This document shows positions 58,129-64,000 of a stretch of DNA of 64,000 bases, one piece after another. Numbering within the stretch: the stretch's first letter is position 1; every line of letters starts with the position of its first letter. Origin of the DNA: Humulus lupulus (Eukaryota > Streptophyta > Magnoliopsida > Rosales > Cannabaceae); contig NC_084793.1 in the NCBI RefSeq assembly GCF_963169125.1, forward strand, positions 95,003,071 to 95,067,070, written 5' to 3'. The translations under genes and the position numbers were made by a program. Under the pieces are notes generated by a model, which did no database searches, had not been told where the DNA came from, and was given only the letters and a program-made list of their open reading frames with translations.

Positions 58129-60637
58129 AGGAGATTGAGACTGAGGCTGGTTCCTTAGGGGTGGCAGGTCAGCTTTCTAGTTCTGAATTTTTGTATTATG
58201 CTGACTGGTCTTGGTACCATGTTGTTTCTTTGTTTGATGCTTCTGGAGAAGCATAGAATTGTTATGCAGATTGCATGGTTATGTTATAAAGAGAATGTGA
58301 TACTCTATTGATAAGTTTTAAGAGATGAGTTAGGTTATGATGGAAAGGATTCATCAGTTGACATGATAAGATTGGTTATGATTGATTTTGAGATGATCCT
58401 GGATTTGGATTTGTTAACTAAGTGTGGGGCGATGCTAAATTGCAAGAAAAGGATAGTAACTCTTGAGCTTGAGACTGGGAACCTTGGTGGTAGTTGGCAC
58501 TGTGCATGGATTTTGTATGTTGATGAAATTTGTACTTAGAGCTAGAGATCTATTGTAGAAGGATGCATAGAACTCCTAGCTAGTGTGGTGGATACCACTT
58601 AGATTGTGCCAGTGGGATCAGGACAGACTGGATTAATTTGTGAGTTTCTGGATGTGCTTCTAGGGGATTTGCCAGGGTTACCTTGAAATGAAGAGATAGA
58701 ATGGTGATTGGATTAGTGCCAGGAGGAATGGAATCAAATTTAGGGCACTGTTTTGAACGGCTTCAGCAAAGTTGTAAAACCTAAAGGCTCAGTTATTGAG
58801 TAAGGTGGCATTCTCCAAGGTGGATCTTTGATCTGGTTAGTATAAGCTAGAGATCAGGGAGAAGAATATGCATAAAACAGAGGACTGTTTTTATATTAGA
58901 TAAGAGCACTGCAAGTGCTGGATGATGTTATGAGAATTTGGTTAATGCCAAGTTGTTTTATGAATTAGATGAACAGAGTATTCAAGGATTATTTGAATTG
59001 GATTTGTGATCGTCTTGATTGACGGTATTACAGTATACTCTCAGTTGGAGATTTGCCAAGGTCAAGGAATGCCTTAGGGGCCGGAGTTTCCTTGAACAGG
59101 CAAGATGTTGCATGTGTTTTAGGAAAGAATTCTGAGACTTCTTACAGATCAGAATCTGTTTGTAGGTTATTATGACACCTCAGTGACAGGGAAAAGTGAT
59201 TGGCTATGCATCATGTTAGTTAAAGTATCTGACCAGGACTAGGGTAGAGTTTTTGGTGGACCAGGTGGCCAGCTTTATAATTGAGATTATTATTTAAGAA
59301 AAGATCAAAGGAAAGATGATTAAGTGAATCACAAATAAGAAGATTGAGTGGAAAATCTTAACTAGATTAGCTAAGGATTATACAGTGTCAGATATGAATT
59401 TTTTGAGGTATAGAGATCGGATTTGGAATCTGATGGACACTGGGATTAAATGGGAGATTTTGGATGAATCTCATATTATTTTCTTATTCTCTTAATCCAG
59501 GCATCAGGAAAAAGGTACCAGAGTTTGAAAGCTTTATATTGATGGCCAGGAATGGAGAGGGACGTATCCGAATACGTGGCAAAGTTCTTAACCTGTCAGC
59601 AGATCATGACAGAGTATCAGAGAGCCAGTAAGGCTATTACAACCTTTGAGTATTTTATAATGGAAATAAGGGAACATCGCGATAGGATTCACGATGAGGC
59701 TGCCCAAGATAGTGGGCTAGCATGATTTTGATTAGGTCATTATGGACCAGTATATTTAGTCAACTCGTTTCTGTCAGTAAGAACAAGTAACACAGCTGAT
59801 CAGTATTCAGATCTCTATGTGAGAGAGACAGTGCGCCTTCATGGAATTCAAGGTCTATCTTATCAGATGAAGACTCTATAATTACTTCCAGGTCTTGGAA
59901 GGGTTAAGGAAGGCGATGAGTATATAGATGGAACTTAGTACAATTCATTATCCTCAGACTGGTGGTAAATCAGAGAGAGAGAGAGTTATCCAGTTATTGG
60001 AAAGGTACCTTATGAGATGAGGTATGATAGAGAATGTATATCGCCCATTCATTTGGAATAAGATGGGTGAGAGGTTATATCTAGATCCTAAAGTAGTTCA
60101 GGGGATCATTGAGGTTATTGAAAAGATTAGAGCTTGGATGCTCGCTTCTCAGAATAGACAGGAAAGTTTTATTGAATCAAAAAGCAGGAACGTGGAGTTC
60201 CAAGTAGAAGATTGTATCTTCCTTAAAGTATCACCATGGAAAGGGGTGAGGAGATAAGGGCAAGTTGAGCCCTAGATTGTTATGACCGTTTGAGTTATGG
60301 ATAGGACTGGTCAGGTAGCCTTTGGATTGGCCACGTCTTTGGCACTGTCAGCTATACACGGTGTATTTTATATTTCCATGTTGAGTACATGGGTTGGAAG
60401 GAAACTCATGAGTTGAGTTATGAGAATCTAGAGATTTAGGCTAAGTTATCCTGTAAGGAGTAACCAATCAAGATATGAGACAGAAAGAATAAGGTTCTAA
60501 GGAACAAAGTTATACCTTGAGTCAAGGTAATGTTACAGAAACAGTGAGGTCAAGGGAACGACCTGGGAAACTATAATCAATTGTGCGGAATTCTTATTCC
60601 GGGCGGTTCAGATAAATTTCGAGGATGAAATTTCTGT
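58129..60637 (+). pseudogene. Element J pol, heavily decayed
   Basis: Only scraps remain. There is protease-like ILDLDLLTKCGAMLN (about 58395) and RT-like VIVLIDGITVYS near 59014, where the catalytic FIDD reads LIDG. Integrase C-terminal FIWNKMGERLYLDPKVVQGI and IRAWMLASQNRQESF lie at 60024-60257, and DRKNKVLRNKVIP of the chromodomain-like tail near 60480. Frames change every few dozen codons and segments are missing compared with B. Confidence 0.8.
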
Positions 60638-60651
60638 AAGGAGGGGATAGT
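60638..60651 (+). other. Element J polypurine tract
   Basis: AAGGAGGGGATAG directly before the second LTR, almost identical to B's tract even though the neighbouring pol is ruined. Confidence 0.85.
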
Positions 60652-63301
60652 TGTAATGCCCCAAAACCCCTAATAAGGTTTAGGACCTTGATTAGGATGT
60701 CGGGAGGGCCATAATTGACTTATTATGTTATTAAATGATTATATGCATGTTTATGTGAATTATATTATAATATGATGATAAATGCATGCATATGGGTCCA
60801 TTTTTAATTATAAGGGCATTTTGGTAATTTGGCCTGTTAAGGGCGTAATTGTGTATTTTCATGCAAGTTCAAGAATTATGATTAATACCACATTATATGT
60901 GGATTTGTACGAGCCATTCGGTATGAGACGATCTTTGAATGCAAGTTATCGGTCTGGTCATAATAGGATTAGTTTCGGGGCTCGGGGTGAGTCTCGGGGT
61001 AATTTGGTGATTAGAACATTACCGGGAATTAAAGGGTAATGGGATATGATATTTTAGCTTTGAGAATATTGGAAATAACGGGAATTGGAGGGTGTTGATT
61101 ATGATTAACAAGATACGCGGGAAAGGACAGTTTTTCCCTTGGTGGCCTTAAGAAAACTTTAAATAACCTAGGCGCGTTTTGTTCTTTTGACCTTAAGGAT
61201 ATATATCATTGAAAAGTTCTAGAAGGCTTAAGAAAACAAAGAACTTCATCTTCTTCTCCCGTTCTTCTTCTTCTCTTCATTTCTCTTTGGATTTTGAAGC
61301 TCTTTTTGAGGAACCCAACTAGGGAACCAAGTCTTGATGATCTAGGGTTGTGTTCTACCATTGAAGAGGGTGTAATTCTGAGCTTGGGTAAGTTTTTAAA
61401 CCATATAATATCTTCTTCTTGCTCTATTTTCATTTGGTTTTCAGTTTGGTTTTTGAGTTGGAAAGTTGAGAATTCAATGGAGCTTTTGGCTAGGGTTACT
61501 TGGGTTGTGATGCCTAGGTCATGTGTAGATGGTTTTCGGGTTCAATTAGGGGTTTAAATGAGGTTTGGAAGCTTGATTTTCAGGTTTGAAATGAAAAACT
61601 CGAAGGAGGCTAAAACTAGGGTGGATCTGCCTGGTCCTAGCGCTGTAGCGCCCAAAGGGTAGCGCTAGCCAGGGAAAAATACCCATTGTTGTAGCGCTGG
61701 GGTGCTAGGGGGGCAACGCTGTAGCGATACCCTATTTTCTCTGATGCATATTTTGGGCACTTTTTTGAGGGTTTTTGGCTCGGGGTTTCAATTCCTAAGG
61801 CTCGGGATCGAATTTACTCACCATTTGGGTACAATTTGGGGTCCCGGGAGTGAGGTTTAGGTCAAGACCCTTTTATTTTTTATTTTCATTAATGGAAGTT
61901 ATAATTGGTTATGACTAGGTGACGGCTAAAGGATAAAAAGGATTGATCGTTCTCAAGGGTCGTTCAATTGTTATTTCTCATTCGAACCAGAGGTAAGAAA
62001 ACTGCACCCAGTATGTGATGCATGTGATGCACGAGAAACATGTGATTAGGGCATGCCATGGAAGTTGAATATGAGATTGTTAAGAGCTTGAGTCTCTGTG
62101 TTTATGCATGATCCTAGTTATGCTAGTTTTTGTTAAGTAAGCATGTTGAATGCCCTACATTCGGATAGTTGACATATGATATATGCCTGATTGCATTGCT
62201 TACATGTGAGTGGAACTGACTCCATAGTCTGAATCGACAATGGTGTCAGAACTGACTGTGAAGCTGTGACTTACTAGTCAAGTTCAACAGCAGTACTGAG
62301 CACTGGTCGTATGTTATTGACCTATGAGTCAAGAGCGGCATAAGCGTCATGAACACAGAGCCGAAAAGATTAGATCTAATCAAAATCTGCATTGAATGAC
62401 TCATCATGAGCATTAATACTGGACCGACCTCAAGTTCGATGAAAACTAAAAGCGCTTGTCTAGTTCTATGACTAGTCACTTAGAGCCAGGGCCAGAAGGC
62501 CCAAGTGACTGCATCGTCACATGGCTAAGGGTACGGAACCCACATTAGTGACTTCATGGTCACTCATTCGGTTTAAGTTAGTGACTTGCTCAGCATTCAC
62601 TCATCTGAGGGTGTGGAACCCATGTTAGTGACTCACTCATCTAAGGGTGTCGAACTCATGTTAGTGACTTACTCCTCTGTCACTCATTTGATTAGGGCCA
62701 TAAGCCCCAACATGGTTATCATAACCTCCATTGTTAATCACTCATCTGTTTAGGATTGACTTATAGTCATCCTTACAGGAGGGCATGGCCCACAACCATC
62801 ATTATTTGGACTTATTTGCATGCGTGAATAGGGTTACTATTGCTAGGCATGCACATTATGATTTAGTAACATGTTATTACTGTTCATGAGCATATTGAGT
62901 TTTCTTGCTGGGCTTCGACTCACAGATGCTATGTGGTGCAGGTAAAGGCAAAAGAAACTTGGACCATCCTTGAGTTGGAGAGCTTAGGTGACGATGTGTA
63001 CATATGCGGCTACTCGACCGCCACGGCCGAGGGTTGAAAGAGGAACTAGGGTTTAGCTCTATTTTGCCGCTTAGGCCAGCTGGTTGTAAATATTTTCTTG
63101 TAATTAACCTTTAAATTATATTTTTGGGATCCCAATGTATACGTTAAACGTTTTAGTGAAACATTATATCTTAACCAAAATTTTTAACCCTAAACCCCTA
63201 ATCATACTTAGCTACAAGATTATGGCCAAATGACTCGATTATCGAGTTTAACACTGTTTAAAATGCACACTGTAACGGTCCCTAGAGTTTAGGGCGTTAC
63301 A
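60652..63301 (+). repeat. Element J second LTR, shared with a following unit
   Basis: 2,650 bp, TGTAATGCCCC to GGGCGTTACA. It serves as 3' LTR of the first unit and 5' LTR of the next. Confidence 0.93.
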
Positions 63302-63948
63302 ACTTGGTATCAGAGCGAGCCAAGGTTAAGTGTTCCTGAAGACAAGTTGGGCATGTACACTTGTCACTGAAGATAGCTTCACTCAGGGAATGGTAACTAT
63401 TTCTGTAGTTATGTGTTTAACTGCTTAAATAGAATGTAAATGCTTTACCTGCACATTGTACTAGAGAGCATGAGATTCTGATAGAGCCTGGCTCTTGATT
63501 ATATGATTACATGCTCCGAGAACATATATAAATGTGATTATATGATTACCTGCTCCATGATTATATATAAATGTGTTATTTTCATGCTGGAGTTTGAGGC
63601 ATGGTGTGAACGTTGGAAGAGCAGGGATTATGATTGTTGTATGAATGCCATGGGCATGTTTTTAGCACTGGAGTGGTTTGTGATTGTAGTGTGGTAAGAT
63701 TGTTCCCGTGGGGAAAGTTCTTGATATGCTCATCATATTTAATAAGTCAAGTTATTGACTGTAGATTCAACCAGTAGGTATGTATCCAAGGTAGATAATG
63801 GGGCCTGATGGTAGTTATACAGAGGCTGGGAGTTTCAGCCAAGGGTTGAGTTCTTTATATGCCCCTTAGAATTTCCAGCAGGTGCTTACAGATGTGCAAT
63901 TAAGATTGCCGAGGCAGGTTGAAGAGATTAGGTGTTTGAAGCAACTAT
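63302..63948 (+). pseudogene. Second J unit: PBS, leader and start of gag, then broken off
   Basis: PBS at 63305-63316. The leader is near-identical to 56607 onward. Gag starts at ATG 63780 (MYPR), with TAG at codon 5 (63792-63794) and again at codon 30 (63867-63869), the same position as the stop in the first unit. Similarity ends after gtttgaagcaac at 63948. The last 52 bases are unrelated and contain ttgacatg twice. Confidence 0.88.
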
Positions 63949-64000
63949 TCTCTAAATTGACATGACTCTGTGAAACTACTCAAAATTGACATGGTCAACT

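Larger units (their letters stand above)
53983..63301 (+). mobile_element. Element J: chromovirus with two LTRs, first unit of a tandem
   Basis: 5' LTR 53983-56606, PBS, decayed internal part (56607-60651, about 0.9 kb shorter than B's), purine tract, LTR 60652-63301. Immediately after the second LTR a new PBS and gag start follow, so the LTR is shared with a second unit. The LTRs are about 95% alike over 225 bases compared by eye, while the internal coding region is far more decayed than B's. Confidence 0.9.

Noticed and set aside
1..64000. tRNA, rRNA or miRNA genes
   Set aside because: No tRNA A/B-box pair with a plausible cloverleaf or rRNA segment was recognised. TGGTATCAGAGC sites are primer binding sites, not tRNA genes.

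Overview
The window is intergenic plant DNA made almost entirely of transposable elements nested in one another. I found no gene that looks intact. A eudicot is suggested by long-LTR Ty3/gypsy chromoviruses primed by initiator tRNA-Met, a Tat/Retand-type gypsy element, CACTA transposons, and captured fragments of plant genes (phytocyanin, proteasome beta-6, receptor-like cytoplasmic kinase). The LTR style gives a weak impression of Rosales, which is a guess.

Layout. Letters are mine. A: a minus-strand Tekay/Del-like chromovirus running from beyond base 1 to 26373. Its 3' end lies outside the window and its 5' LTR ends at 26373. A is split twice. B, a plus-strand chromovirus (1357-10843, both LTRs), sits in A's reverse transcriptase. 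C, an 11.5-kb CACTA transposon (14572-26096, TSD ATT), sits in A's 5' LTR. C has no recognisable transposase. It carries an intronless phytocyanin copy with an A-tail, a broken kinase gene with introns, and, inside a kinase exon, a broken PBF1 gene with introns flanked by a 17-bp direct repeat. D: a plus-strand Tat/Retand element (26728-46394, TSD catac) with gag, protease, RT, a second RNase H, integrase and an antisense extra ORF. D is split by E, a 5'-truncated minus-strand chromovirus (29387 to about 37500), itself split by a plus-strand solo LTR, F (34769-37327, TSD ctagt). G: the right end of another CACTA element at 47066. H: a minus-strand solo LTR of 3.4 kb (49028-52402, TSD catgt) swollen by tandem repeats. 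I: copia-like LTR debris at 52.5-53.98 kb. J: a plus-strand chromovirus (53983-63301) followed directly by a second PBS and gag start, so it is part of an LTR-internal-LTR-internal tandem.

All coding regions of A, B, D, E and J are broken by stops, frameshifts or deletions. B and J have LTR pairs about 95% alike over the stretches I compared by eye. D's LTRs are more diverged, about 87% over about 300 bases, so D is older.

The most interesting signal is shared by LTRs of six otherwise different chromovirus copies (A, B, E, F, H, J). Each has a short stem-loop exactly or nearly 53 nt before the LTR 3' end, with compensatory base changes. A second stem is made by the last bases of the LTR. A conserved block upstream looks like overlapping splice acceptor and donor sites. 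Other notable points are the inverted-TTGAC minisatellite in H, gene capture in C, the antisense Transposase_28-like ORF in D, and a gag stop codon shared by both tandem copies of J.
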